DNA from: Deltaproteobacteria bacterium
GTDB taxonomy: Bacteria > Desulfobacterota > Desulfobaccia > Desulfobaccales > 0-14-0-80-60-11
Length of the DNA stretch: 51,841 nucleotides
Reading direction: 5' to 3'
NCBI GenBank assembly: GCA_021813445.1
Contig: JAKAKP010000088.1
Coordinates: 1 to 51,841, forward strand
The notes under the pieces were generated by a model. It had not been told where the DNA came from and did no database searches. It saw nothing but the letters and a program-made list of their open reading frames with translations. Positions 28,192 to 36,991 of the stretch are shown one piece after another. A program made the translations under genes and the position numbers. Numbering within the stretch: the stretch's first letter is position 1; each line of letters begins with the position of its first letter.

Positions 28192-29400
28192 TTATTTTCG
28201 CAAATCCAGGGCTACCTTCATGCTCTTATAGCGGCGCTTGTCGAAGGCCGCCTGGAAGGCCTGGCGGTACTCGGCCAGGGGGAAGGTATGGGTGAGCAGT
28301 CCCTGCGCCGGGTAACCGCCCCGAGACAGCAGGTCCACCGCCATCTCATAAGTGCGGACTCTTTGCCCTTGAAAATAGCCGTGACCGTACATGGCGGTGC
28401 CGGTGAGCTTAAGCTCCCGGAACCAGACACTGGAGAGATCCACCCGGGGCATCATCCCCGCGGTGCCCACCAGCACATAGGTCCCCCGGGCCCTCAGGGC
28501 CAACACTCCCTCCTGCATGGAACTGTTGCTGCCCACGCAGTCAAAGAAGAAGTCCGCGCCCCCTTCCAGGTTGCCGCCCCCCAGGGTGGTGGACAGCATC
28601 CTGGCCCCCACCGCCGCGGCCAACTCTTCCCGGCCGGGAGACATCAAGATGGTGTCCGCGCCTCCGGCCCGGGCCAGGTCCTCCTGGAAAGCATAACGGG
28701 CCACGGCCACCAGCCGGGCGCCGGGAACCAGGAGCCGCACCAGGCGCAGCAGGTGCTGGCCGATGATGCCCGCACCGTAAACCACCACGGTGTCCCCGTC
28801 CCCGGGCAGATGATCCAGGACCGGCTGCAGGGCCGAAGCCAGGGAATCCGTGAGCACTGCCGCGTCATCGGCCAGGTTGGCCGGCAGCCGTACCAGCCGG
28901 CTGGGATGTGCGGCCATGAATTCCGCCATGCCGCCCCCTGCGTCCCGGTTGAAGCCGATGGTCACCCCAGGGGCCAATCGCCCCTGGGTAAAATTCTCGC
29001 AGAGATTATACTCCCCCCGGGAGCAATAGCGGCAGGGCGGCAGGTCCCGGACCTCGCAAGGGAGCACCGGCTCCACCACTACCCGCTCCCCCTCCCGCCA
29101 TTCCGAGCCGGGGGGAGCCTCCGCCACTTCCGCCAGCGCCTCGTGGCCCAACACCGCGGGAAACGAGCCATAGGGCTCCAGCAGATAGGACTCCGCGCCC
29201 TTCAGCAGGTTCAGGTCCGAACCGCAAATACCGCAGAAACGGTTGCGCAGGATGATCCACTCCGGTCCCGGAGGAGTCAGGGAAAGCTCCCGGAGACTGA
29301 GGGACGATAAAACCGGCACGAACCGCCGGGGCCCGAAGCGGTAGTAGAACCGGGATAAGAGATACCTGGGAATGGACTGGGTATAGACCAGGGCGCGCAT
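28192..29400 (-). CDS. Zinc-dependent medium-chain dehydrogenase
   Basis: 402 residues. The N-terminal domain has the catalytic zinc motif CGICGSD (Cys59) and GHEAL (His86/Glu87), four structural-zinc Cys (115, 123, 126, 134), and a Rossmann motif VYGAGIIGQ near 208-216. It oxidises an alcohol or reduces a carbonyl with NAD(P); substrate is not predictable. The N-terminal extension (residues 10-40, basic and aromatic) is longer than in classical alcohol dehydrogenases. Context is glycan biosynthesis, so a sugar or polyol is plausible. It is followed on the same strand by the deacetylase gene, separated by the large palindrome. Confidence 0.85.
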   Translation of the reverse strand: MRALVYTQSIPRYLLSRFYYRFGPRRFVPVLSSLSLRELSLTPPGPEWIILRNRFCGICGSDLNLLKGAESYLLEPYGSFPAVLGHEALAEVAEAPPGSEWREGERVVVEPVLPCEVRDLPPCRYCSRGEYNLCENFTQGRLAPGVTIGFNRDAGGGMAEFMAAHPSRLVRLPANLADDAAVLTDSLASALQPVLDHLPGDGDTVVVYGAGIIGQHLLRLVRLLVPGARLVAVARYAFQEDLARAGGADTILMSPGREELAAAVGARMLSTTLGGGNLEGGADFFFDCVGSNSSMQEGVLALRARGTYVLVGTAGMMPRVDLSSVWFRELKLTGTAMYGHGYFQGQRVRTYEMAVDLLSRGGYPAQGLLTHTFPLAEYRQAFQAAFDKRRYKSMKVALDLRK

Positions 29401-29528
29401 TAGGATTTACCAGGGGTTAGGATTCAGGCCTAAGGCGAATAAATATTTTTCAAAAGGCCACGGACCATTTATTATTACCATGGAATTTGCCCCGGGGGCC
29501 GCGTCTTGTCAAGGTTATTCGCGGAAGT

Positions 29529-29559
29529 TTGCTTGGATATTGAAGTAAATGGGTATAAT
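29529..29559 (+). promoter_or_regulatory. Probable promoter of the radical SAM/GT4 pair
   Basis: A perfect TATAAT (29554-29559) lies 43 bp before the ATG at 29603. The best -35 match is TTGCTT (29529-29534) with a long 19-bp spacer, so the -10 is convincing and the -35 is not. Confidence 0.45.
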
Positions 29560-29602
29560 ATAACACGTTAAGACTTAAGAACTTTGCACCTCAGGAAACA
29601 TA

Positions 29603-30820
29603 ATGGCAGAACATAGCAGGGTGGCTCTGGGGGTGGTGCTGAAAAGCATGCGCCGCCTGGCCCGTCATCCCTGGATCTATTCAAAGCTTGTAGCGGCCCA
29701 AGGGGAAAAATGGCTTTTCGACCGCTTTTATCCTCCTTCCCAGGAGGGCAGAGCGCGGCGCATCCGCAAGGTGAGCCTCAGGATTACCGATCTTTGCAAT
29801 CTCCGCTGCCACACCTGCGGTCAATGGGGCGACCAGGGGTTTCTCCGGGGGCAGGATCTCAAGGAATTTAAAAAACGGGAAGTCCCGGTCGACCGTTACC
29901 TGGAAGTAATGGAGGACCTGCGGCGTCATGGCCACCGCCCTGAGATCTACCTTTGGGGCGGCGAACCCATGCTCTATGAAGGCACGCTGAAGGTTATCGA
30001 TGCTGCCGCCTCGCTGGGCATGCCCGCCTCAATGGCCACCAACGGCACCCGCATCGCCGCGGTCGCCGACCACTTGGTTAAGGCTCCCTTATTCCTGATG
30101 CAGGTCTCCATCGACGGCCACACGGCCGCGCTGCATAACCGGGCCCGCCCCGGAGTGGGAGGGGCCAACAATTTCGCGGACATCCAGGCCGGACTGGCCG
30201 CGGTGCGCCAGGCCCGGAATAGAAACGGCTCGGGCGGCCTGCCCCTGATCGCCTCCCTCACCACCATCTCTAAAGAGAATTACCGGCACCTGGTGGACAT
30301 CTATGAGGCCTTCCGGGACAAGGTGGATCTCTTTGTCTTTTATCTGGCCTGGTGGATCGACCGCAAGAACGCCAGGGCCCACGCCGAAGATTTTTCCCGG
30401 CGCTTCGGGTTCGTTCCCACCCGGCCCTGGGGCTGGGTGGCCGACTGGAAACCGGACGACTACCAGGAGTTGCACCGGCAGTTGCAGGAACTGCTCAAAC
30501 GCTCCCGCTCCTGGTCGGCCCCGCCGGTCACCGTGATCCCCCCCATCTTTGGCGAGGAGAATCTGCGCACCTATTACACCGACCACCGGGCCCGGTTCGG
30601 CTTTGACCGCTGCCTCTCCATCTACCAGTTCGTGGAAATCAACAGCAACGGCGATCTCTCCCCCTGCCGGGACTACCACGATTACGTGGTGGGCAACATC
30701 AAGGAGGCCACCATCACTGAGCTATGGAATTCTCCGGCTTACCGGAAATTCCGCCGCAGCCTGGCCACCGACGGCCTGATGCCCGTCTGTTCCCGCTGTT
30801 GCGGTTTGATGGGATATTAG
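29603..30820 (+). CDS. Radical SAM/SPASM protein
   Basis: 405 residues. The cluster motif is Cys65/Cys69/Cys72 in CNLRCHTC. The C-terminus has a SPASM-type Cys set (CLSIYQF, CRDYHDY, CSRCC) for auxiliary iron-sulfur clusters and the usual GNIKEATITELWNS stretch. SPASM enzymes modify peptides, sugars or cofactors. No precursor peptide is visible beside it; the downstream gene is a double glycosyltransferase starting 16 bp later, so a carbohydrate or glycolipid role is inferred. An N-terminal extension of about 55 basic residues precedes the radical SAM core. Confidence 0.85.
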   Translation: MAEHSRVALGVVLKSMRRLARHPWIYSKLVAAQGEKWLFDRFYPPSQEGRARRIRKVSLRITDLCNLRCHTCGQWGDQGFLRGQDLKEFKKREVPVDRYLEVMEDLRRHGHRPEIYLWGGEPMLYEGTLKVIDAAASLGMPASMATNGTRIAAVADHLVKAPLFLMQVSIDGHTAALHNRARPGVGGANNFADIQAGLAAVRQARNRNGSGGLPLIASLTTISKENYRHLVDIYEAFRDKVDLFVFYLAWWIDRKNARAHAEDFSRRFGFVPTRPWGWVADWKPDDYQELHRQLQELLKRSRSWSAPPVTVIPPIFGEENLRTYYTDHRARFGFDRCLSIYQFVEINSNGDLSPCRDYHDYVVGNIKEATITELWNSPAYRKFRRSLATDGLMPVCSRCCGLMGY

Positions 30821-30836
30821 GCTTCCGGACTACCAT

Positions 30837-33344
30837 ATGCCTAAGTTCTCCCCTTCTCGTCCCGCGCGTATCGTCCTGCTCTTGGAGGATCTGAAATTCG
30901 GGGGCACCCAGCGCCAGGCCCTGGAATTGGCCCGGGGTCTGGACCGGACCCGCTTTAAACCCGAACTCTGGATCATGGCCGGTGGCGAAGATCTGGACCC
31001 CCTGGCCCGATCCTGGGGCATTCCCCTGGCCCGGTTCTCATCCGGCAAAAAGCCCGGCCCTGTGGGTCTGGCCCGCCTCTGGCGGCGCTTGCAAAAAACT
31101 CCCCCTGACCTGCTCCTGGCCCTGACCGCGTTGCCCAATATCTGGGGCCGGATCCTGGGGCGGTTATCCGGAGCGCCCCTGGTGGTGGGAAATGTGCGCG
31201 GCCTGTTGCCCGGGGTGCAATTTGAACGTTGGCTCTGGCCTCTGGCAAGCCATATTCTTTGTAATACCCAGAGCATACCGCCCATTCTTAATAATGATTG
31301 TAAGATTTGTTCCAGCCGGGTGACCGTGATTCCCAACGGCGTGGATACGGATTTCTTCCGCCCCCCCCGGCGCCCCCCGGCGGATGACCCCATCATCCTT
31401 TCCGTAGCCCGCATGGTCCCGGAAAAAGATCATGTAACCCTCATCCGGGCCTTTTGCCTGGTGAGCCGGGACCACCCCGACACCCAACTCTGCCTGGTGG
31501 GGGATGGCCCCCTGAAACCGGCCATGGAGCAACTGGCGCAGCAAATCATACCTTCCGGCCGGGTCCAGTTTCTGCCGGGCCGCGCGGACCTGCGGCCCCT
31601 GCTGGAGCAAGCCTCTCTCTTCGCACTCAGTTCCCGCCACGAGGCCTTCCCCAATGTCGTCCTGGAGGCCATGGCCATGGGCCTGCCGGTTGTGGCTACC
31701 AAGGTTGGCGGCCTCCCGGAACTGGTCATCCCCGGAGAAACCGGCTGGCTCGCGCCTGCCGGTAACGCCCCGGCCCTGGCCGCAGCCATGTCCCAGTTGC
31801 TGGGCGACCCTAAGACCCGCCAGGCCATGGGCCGCGCTGGCAGAGAAAGAGTGGAGCAAAATTTTTCCCTGGAGGCCATGATACGCCGCCATGAAGAGGT
31901 CTTTGAGTCCCTTCTGGCGCACAAGGCTCGCCAGGATCTTTCCCGGCAAAAGCCGTGTGCCACCCCCATAAAGCGCCAACAAATATCTAAGGCAGAGAAA
32001 GGGACGCTGGCAGGTAAGGAGATGGCCATTGCTGCCACGCCCTGGGAATCGCCCCTGGCGGTCAAGTCCGGACCGCGGGTGGCCTATCTCCTCCTCTGGT
32101 TTCCCGAGCCTACCCAGACCTTTATCCTGGACGAAGTGAACACCCTGCAGCGTCTGGGGCTGGACCTGCAAGTCTATACCTTCTATGGGCCGCGGCCTCC
32201 CGGCCGCATTGCGGGCATGGAGCCGGTCCTGGCGCCGGTGCACCACCTTGGCTTGGCTTCCTTTGGGACCTTAATTTTGCAGGTTTTGCGCCTCTGCCGG
32301 GATCACCGCTCGTTGGCCCGGCGAGTCCTGGCTGAGACCCTGGTGCGCGGCTGGCGCGATCTGGAGACCGCGGGGGAGGCCTTCTGGTCCACCCTGGCCG
32401 GGGTGCACCTGGCGCCCATTTTTACCCAGCTCAATGTGGATCATTTGCACGCACCCTGGGCCAACGGCCCGGCTACCGGGGCCTGGGTGGCCTCCCGCCT
32501 GAGCGGCATCCCCTTCAGCTTCTGCGCCCATGCCCACGATATTTTCCCGCCGGACGGGGCCCTGGCGGAGAAGATTCGGGCCGCCAGCTTCATCCGGGTG
32601 GCCTCCGCGGCCAACCGCAATTATTTGCAGGCGGTGGAGCCGGACGCGGCCGTGAAAATCAAGGCCCTCCATTGCGGCATGCCCTTGAGCGCGGCTCCGG
32701 CGCCCCGCCCGGCCTGGCAGCCCCCTTATCAGCTCCTGGGCCTCGGCCGCCTGATCCCCAAGAAGGGATTCCCAATCCTCCTCCAGGCCTGCCGGGAACT
32801 GGCCGCTCATGGCTTGGATTTTCACCTCACCCTGGCAGGAGACGGCCCCCAGCGCCGGGAACTGGGGGAGATGGTGCAGGAATATGGTTTATCCGGCCGC
32901 GTGCACTTTCCGGGGTTTGTCCCGCACCGGCAGGTGCCGGCGCTGCTGCAGCGGGCCCACTTGTTCATTATGCCCAGCATTATCGACCCTCATGGCGACC
33001 GGGACGGCATTCCCACGGTGATCATGGAGGCCCTGGCCCACGAAGTGCCGGTGGTGTCCACCGACGTCTGCGGCATCTCCGAGATCGTCTTGCCGGGGAA
33101 AAGCGGCTGGTTGATCCCCCCGGAAGACCCCCAGGCCCTGGTCCGGGCCATCCGGGAAGCCCTGGAAAACCCCGCCGAGGCCCGCCGCCGCGGCCAGGCC
33201 GGCAAGCGCCTGGTGGCCCAGGAATTCGACTCCCGCAGAAATTACGGCAGATTAAAGGAATGGTTGGAAAAATATTCTCTAGAAGATAAGGACTGTTGGG
33301 AAAAGACGAATACAACTTGCAATCGAGTAAGGAATAAAATGTAG
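30837..33344 (+). CDS. Fusion of two GT4 glycosyltransferases
   Basis: 835 residues, about twice the usual length. Residues 1-365 form one GT-B fold GT4 enzyme (LKFGGTQRQALELARGL; VIPNGVDTDFF; LVGDGPLKP; HEAFPNVVLEAMAMGLPVV). A polar linker (about 366-410) leads to a second GT4 (PEPTQTFILDEVNTLQRLG; LGLGRLIPKKGF; LAGDGPQRRELG; GIPTVIMEALAHEVPVV). Both halves keep the E-x7-E type sugar-nucleotide motif, so both may be active and add successive sugars. It begins 16 bp after the radical SAM/SPASM gene. The stop TAG (33342-33344) lies inside the palindrome at 33341-33369. Confidence 0.88.
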   Translation: MPKFSPSRPARIVLLLEDLKFGGTQRQALELARGLDRTRFKPELWIMAGGEDLDPLARSWGIPLARFSSGKKPGPVGLARLWRRLQKTPPDLLLALTALPNIWGRILGRLSGAPLVVGNVRGLLPGVQFERWLWPLASHILCNTQSIPPILNNDCKICSSRVTVIPNGVDTDFFRPPRRPPADDPIILSVARMVPEKDHVTLIRAFCLVSRDHPDTQLCLVGDGPLKPAMEQLAQQIIPSGRVQFLPGRADLRPLLEQASLFALSSRHEAFPNVVLEAMAMGLPVVATKVGGLPELVIPGETGWLAPAGNAPALAAAMSQLLGDPKTRQAMGRAGRERVEQNFSLEAMIRRHEEVFESLLAHKARQDLSRQKPCATPIKRQQISKAEKGTLAGKEMAIAATPWESPLAVKSGPRVAYLLLWFPEPTQTFILDEVNTLQRLGLDLQVYTFYGPRPPGRIAGMEPVLAPVHHLGLASFGTLILQVLRLCRDHRSLARRVLAETLVRGWRDLETAGEAFWSTLAGVHLAPIFTQLNVDHLHAPWANGPATGAWVASRLSGIPFSFCAHAHDIFPPDGALAEKIRAASFIRVASAANRNYLQAVEPDAAVKIKALHCGMPLSAAPAPRPAWQPPYQLLGLGRLIPKKGFPILLQACRELAAHGLDFHLTLAGDGPQRRELGEMVQEYGLSGRVHFPGFVPHRQVPALLQRAHLFIMPSIIDPHGDRDGIPTVIMEALAHEVPVVSTDVCGISEIVLPGKSGWLIPPEDPQALVRAIREALENPAEARRRGQAGKRLVAQEFDSRRNYGRLKEWLEKYSLEDKDCWEKTNTTCNRVRNKM

Positions 33345-33369
33345 GGGCGAACCTGGTGTTCGCCCCTAC
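33341..33369. repeat. GTAGGGGCGAAC palindrome
   Basis: GTAGGGGCGAAC (33341-33352) and its exact complement (33358-33369) flank a 5-nt loop. The first TAG of the repeat is the stop codon of the double GT4 gene. There is no T-tract, so it is not a standard terminator. A half copy is at 26951. Confidence 0.8.
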
Positions 33370-33394
33370 GACATGATATCCATTTAACAACTAC

Positions 33395-33522
33395 AAGCCG
33401 TTTCAAAACCTCAAATAACCCTGAATGGTTATTCTGGGCGCCGCGAAGAATCTCGTATTTTCAAAGGGTTGAGATCCTTCACTGCGTTTAGGATGACAGG
33501 AAAAGAGGTTTTGAAATGGCTT
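33395..33522. repeat. 128-bp inverted-repeat element, copy 1
   Basis: Terminal inverted repeats of 18 bp (AAGCCGTTTCAAAACCTC and the complement of AAGCCATTTCAAAACCTC) enclose an inner hairpin with GAATCTCGTATTTTC and TCACTGCGTTTAGGATGACA. Copies at 41870-41995 and 46575-46702 share the whole sequence. No ORF. It has the structure of a MITE or REP-like element. Confidence 0.8.
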
Positions 33523-33548
33523 TAAGAAGTTATCATCCTTCTCCCGGC

Positions 33549-34604
33549 CTAATAATCCAATTTTCCTCGCCGGATAAACTGCTCCACCTGCCTGAAAATC
33601 TCCCCATTGCCGCAAAAATTGGCGCGGCGGATGCGATCCTGAAACTCTCCCAGCCGCGACTCGAATTCCGGGATAAGCTCCGGCTGCAGATACGCCCCCC
33701 TGGCGAAATGCCCGTAGCCTAGGCGCTCGATATAAAAAGCGTTGAGAAACTGCTCGAACGCGCTCTTGATGGGGAAGGAGATTACCGGCTTGCCGTAATA
33801 CAGGGCCTCGGAAATCATGGAGTGGCCGCCCCCGCAGACCACGTAGGCGCAGCCGGCCAGATCGTCCAGGAACCCTTCCTCCGACTTCCTCTTGTACAGG
33901 AGGTTCCCTTCCCGCCCCTCTTTGGGCACCCCATAGACGATCACCGGCCGCTCCAGGGCCGTCACAAAGGCCAGAAACTTGCGGAAGTCGGTAATATAGC
34001 TCTGGTAGACCAGGACGTGGCCCTTATCTGTCGGCTGCCGGGCTAACACCGTGTCCCGGAGCAGCGGCGGCAGAATTTTTGCCCTCAGTCCGGGGCTCAC
34101 CTGCGGCTGGAAAAAGGAGATCACCAGATAGTCCGTGGCCCGGCTGAAGAGCAGCCGCACCGACAGGGCCGTGGCCAGATAACTGGGGTACTCCCCCCGG
34201 GGGATGGGATGGCGGCAAGCGGTGATGACGTGCTGGTGGTCGATGGAGAGGCACGGCACCCCCAACCGCCGGCAGGCCCGGGGCAGGAAAAACTCGTAGT
34301 CGCTGATCACCGCGTCCGGCTGAAAATCCGCCATCAGCTTCAGGACCCGGCCCATGATGGCCTTTCTATCCCGCAGCACCGGATAATTGAGCTTCACCGT
34401 GGCCCAGGTGTCCACCCGGTGCTTGGTGAACACGGTCCCCAGGCTGGGGATGTCCACTACCGGGTACTCTACCTCTAAAATCGCGGGTCCCGCTTCATGG
34501 CTGACAAAAATAAACTCGTGCTCCGGGAAGCGCCGGGCAATGGTCAACGCCCGAATCGCATGCCCATGTGCGGTGCCGTGGACGCCGTAGAGAATTTTGG
34601 CCAT
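33549..34604 (-). CDS. GT28/MurG-like glycosyltransferase
   Basis: 351 residues. The N-terminal MAKILYGVHGTAHGHAIRAL and the C-terminal VVCGGGHSMISEALYYGKPVI are the acceptor and UDP-sugar motifs of MurG/GT28-type (GT-B) enzymes. It lies convergent to the double GT4 gene, with two repeats between them. No signal peptide, so action at the cytoplasmic face of the membrane is likely. Donor and acceptor unknown. Confidence 0.8.
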   Translation of the reverse strand: MAKILYGVHGTAHGHAIRALTIARRFPEHEFIFVSHEAGPAILEVEYPVVDIPSLGTVFTKHRVDTWATVKLNYPVLRDRKAIMGRVLKLMADFQPDAVISDYEFFLPRACRRLGVPCLSIDHQHVITACRHPIPRGEYPSYLATALSVRLLFSRATDYLVISFFQPQVSPGLRAKILPPLLRDTVLARQPTDKGHVLVYQSYITDFRKFLAFVTALERPVIVYGVPKEGREGNLLYKRKSEEGFLDDLAGCAYVVCGGGHSMISEALYYGKPVISFPIKSAFEQFLNAFYIERLGYGHFARGAYLQPELIPEFESRLGEFQDRIRRANFCGNGEIFRQVEQFIRRGKLDY

Positions 34605-35089
34605 AGTGTAAGAGATATCTGAGGTGGCAGTCTAATGTAATGCTTTAAAAGTTCAAAGTTCAAGGTTCAAGGTTCAAGATTAAGATAGCAACGCCTATTT
34701 TTTTTAATAATTTGTGGTAGGCCGGAGGCGGAGCATGACTGTTGCGTTCCGGTTACCCGGTGGCACAGGCGTCTCGCCTGTGTGAGACTGGAGCGGGCGG
34801 GGACGCCCGCCCCTACGGGTCCCTGCCCTTCTCCCAGACCCCCTTCACCACCCGCATAAAAAGTAGGGTGCGCCTTGCGCGCCATTTTTTTTCTGGTTCC
34901 CAAGCTGAGCTTGGGAACCCTATTTATTGGCAAAGCTTGGCTTTGCCAACGATACCATTGTATTAATCAGAAGCGATGCTTAGGAATAACTAAGACCAAG
35001 CAAAGCTTGGCCAATAATTACGTTCCCAAGTACAACTTGGGAACGAGAATAACATCCGTAACAATCGGCCTCGCATTACTACTTTTCCG
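34605..35089. repeat. Repeat cluster in a gene-free gap
   Basis: Nearly 500 bp with no gene but at least five repeats: four GTTCAAR heptads (34651-34678), CACAGGCG/CGCCTGTG (34764-34782), a GGCGGGGACGCCCGCC hairpin (about 34798-34813), the perfect 12+1+12 palindrome GGTTCCCAAGCT... (34895-34919), a GCAAAGC/GGCTTTGC hairpin (about 34929-34949) and CGTTCCCAAGT...ACTTGGGAACG (35021-35045). The same families recur at 44044-44462. Confidence 0.75.
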
Positions 35090-35491
35090 TTACTGGATTA
35101 CCTGATACATTCCCGGGGCCTTTGGGTCACGGGCCTTGAATCCGAATGGTTCATAATATTTTTCGAGTCCCTTTGCCGCCATCAGACCCACAAATGCTCC
35201 GGATTTGGCGCTTTTCTTAATATAGTTCATTAATTCTTGCATCAATGCCTTTCCTAATCCTTGATTCTGAAAGTCCGGATGGACCATCAAATCTTGAATA
35301 TAGAAATATAGCCCGTCGTCGCCGACGATACGCCCCAACCCAACTACATCGGCATTCTCAATAGCAACTACAGAAAATAAGGAATTCTTCAGAGCCGCAT
35401 CTATTGCCTCTTCATCAGTCTTCAACCAGCCGACTGACTCTCTCAGTCTCGTATATTCGGATAGAATCGGTGATCGGCGTTCGATTCGCAA
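35090..35491 (-). CDS. GNAT-family N-acetyltransferase
   Basis: 133 residues with the GNAT acetyl-CoA loop in VHPDFQNQGLGKALM and a C-terminal YYEPFGFKARD. TTG 35491 has a GGAAGAGAG site upstream; no ATG is available. The substrate is not predictable. Its codons are much more AT-rich than those of the adjoining genes and it is boxed in by repeats on both sides, which suggests acquisition by transfer. Confidence 0.8.
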   Translation of the reverse strand: MRIERRSPILSEYTRLRESVGWLKTDEEAIDAALKNSLFSVVAIENADVVGLGRIVGDDGLYFYIQDLMVHPDFQNQGLGKALMQELMNYIKKSAKSGAFVGLMAAKGLEKYYEPFGFKARDPKAPGMYQVIQ

Positions 35492-35517
35492 AGATATCTC
35501 TCTTCCGGCTCTCGAGG

Positions 35518-35595
35518 CGCAGGGCGCGTCTTACGCGCCAATTCTTCTATCTTCTCAAGAAAATACAAAGTTAATGGTACGTGAGACGCACCCTA
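35518..35595. repeat. Foldback repeat related to 43101-43146
   Basis: GGCGCGT/ACGCGCC hairpin (35523-35539) and, 40 bp later, a GTGAGACGCACCCTAC end that also closes the palindrome at 43101-43146. It separates ribD from the acetyltransferase gene. Confidence 0.5.
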
Positions 35596-35606
35596 CAAGT
35601 CTTACC

Positions 35607-36860
35607 TTATAAATACCCCGTGATCAGCAAATCCGGCCCTATCCTTCGAATGCTCAAATCCCTGGCCTGCAAAGCGTTCCCCAGGTGCTTCACCCCCATG
35701 CCGGCCAGCATACCCGGGGCGCTTGTCCCTCCTAAAATCTTGGGCGCGTAGAAAAAATAGAACTTATCCACCAGCCGCCGGTCGAAAAAGGACCCCAGGG
35801 TCTCCGCCCCCCCTTCCACCAGAAGGCTCTGGACCTGGCGCTGCCCCAGTTCTTCCAGAAGGGGAGGCAAGGCCACCTTGCCGTTGGTCTCGGCGGGCAT
35901 GACCAGGACCTCTGCGCCCAAATCCCGGAGGGCCAGGATCTGGTCCTTCGGAGCCGCGGGCGTGCACGCGATCCAGGTGGGCGCCGGAGAATCGAGATGC
36001 AGCAGCCGGGCCTGAAGGGAGAGCCGCAGGCGGCTGTCCAGGATGATGCGGATGGGGTCTTTATGAAGGTTTTCGGTTTTCGGTTTTCGGTTTTCGGAGT
36101 TTTTAGTGCCTGCAAGTCTCATATCCTGCACTGCGCCCGTGACTCCCTCATCCAAACCCATATATGGGGTTGGGGGAGAGGGGGCAGGGGTCTGTGACCC
36201 CTGCCCCCCTCTCCCACTCTTTTTTCCCCTTCCCCCCAGCCTGACGGTGAGTTGGGGGTCATCGGCGATGACCGTTCCCACGCCCACCAGGATGGCGTCC
36301 ACCTGGTGGCGCAATTGGTGGCCGAAAGCCCGGGCCTCCTCCCCGGTGAGCCACTGGCTCTCCCCGGTGACGGTGGCGATCTTGCCGTCCAGGGAGCACG
36401 CGGCCTTGGCGATAACGAAGGGGAAGCCCGTTTCCACCCAGTGAAACCAGGCCTCGTTCAGCCGCCGGGCCTCGCCGGCCAGCAGGCCGATTTCCACCTG
36501 CAGCCCTCTAGCCTGCAAAAATTCGGCGCCGCCGCCGTTCACCCGGGGGTTGGGATCCCGGGTGGCAATAACCACCCGGCGGATGCCCGCCTGGAGCACC
36601 GCCTGGGTGCAAGGCGGCGTGCGGCCCTGATGGTTGCAGGGCTCCAGGGTGACGTAAAGGTCCGCGCCCCGGGCCGCGGCCCCGGCCTTTCTTAACGCCT
36701 CCACCTCGGCGTGGGGCAGCCCGTAGGCCCGGTGGTAGCCCCGGCCCAGAATCTGCCCTTCCTTGACCACCACCGCCCCCACCATGGGGTTGGGGGAGAC
36801 CCAGCCCGCGCCCCGGGCCGCCAGGCGTAGCGCCAGCTTCATGTACGCTTGGTCATTCAT
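35607..36860 (-). CDS. ribD: Bifunctional riboflavin deaminase/reductase RibD with an inserted repeat block
   Basis: Second and third steps of riboflavin synthesis. The deaminase domain has the zinc ligands His50-Ala-Glu52 and Cys75/Cys84 in PCNHQGRTPPC; the reductase domain begins near residue 145 (AKAACSLDGKIA). ATG 36860 gives the family N-terminus MNDQAYMKLAL; the longer reading begins in repeat DNA. At 417 residues it is about 50 longer than usual because residues 208-268, between DDPQLTVR and DPIRIILDSRLR, are encoded by low-complexity repeat DNA (36057-36239). The insert lies between two strands of the reductase core, likely a surface loop. Domain motifs on both sides are intact, so the enzyme may still work. 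Confidence 0.93.
   Translation of the reverse strand: MNDQAYMKLALRLAARGAGWVSPNPMVGAVVVKEGQILGRGYHRAYGLPHAEVEALRKAGAAARGADLYVTLEPCNHQGRTPPCTQAVLQAGIRRVVIATRDPNPRVNGGGAEFLQARGLQVEIGLLAGEARRLNEAWFHWVETGFPFVIAKAACSLDGKIATVTGESQWLTGEEARAFGHQLRHQVDAILVGVGTVIADDPQLTVRLGGRGKKSGRGGQGSQTPAPSPPTPYMGLDEGVTGAVQDMRLAGTKNSENRKPKTENLHKDPIRIILDSRLRLSLQARLLHLDSPAPTWIACTPAAPKDQILALRDLGAEVLVMPAETNGKVALPPLLEELGQRQVQSLLVEGGAETLGSFFDRRLVDKFYFFYAPKILGGTSAPGMLAGMGVKHLGNALQARDLSIRRIGPDLLITGYL
36057..36239. repeat. Repeat block translated inside ribD
   Basis: Contains four exact GTTTTCG heptads (36069-36096), an AACCC/GGGTT hairpin (about 36155-36172), and a near-perfect 17-bp palindrome GAGAGGGGGCAGGGGTC (36176-36192) with its complement (36196-36213). 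All of it is read in frame as a Gly/Lys/Pro/Asn-rich loop of RibD without a stop codon. Confidence 0.8.
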
Positions 36861-36868
36861 AAAAAAGA

Positions 36869-36990
36869 TTAACCACAGAGGCACAGAGAGCACAGAGTTT
36901 CACAGAGGGAAATATTTAATTTAGGCGGAAACCGCCTAAATTAAAAAAATTCTCTGTGAACCTCTGTGTCCTCCGTGTCTCTGTGGTGAA
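36869..36990. repeat. Large palindrome, ACAGAG-arm family, copy 2
   Basis: Left arm has ACAGAG units spaced 8-10 bp; right arm has matching CTCTGTG units. The core AATTTAGGCGG-AAA-CCGCCTAAATT (36918-36942) is an 11-bp perfect stem. It starts 9 bp from the ribD ATG and ends 2 bp before the nrdR stop codon, so it occupies the whole gap. Confidence 0.85.
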
Positions 36991-36991
36991 A

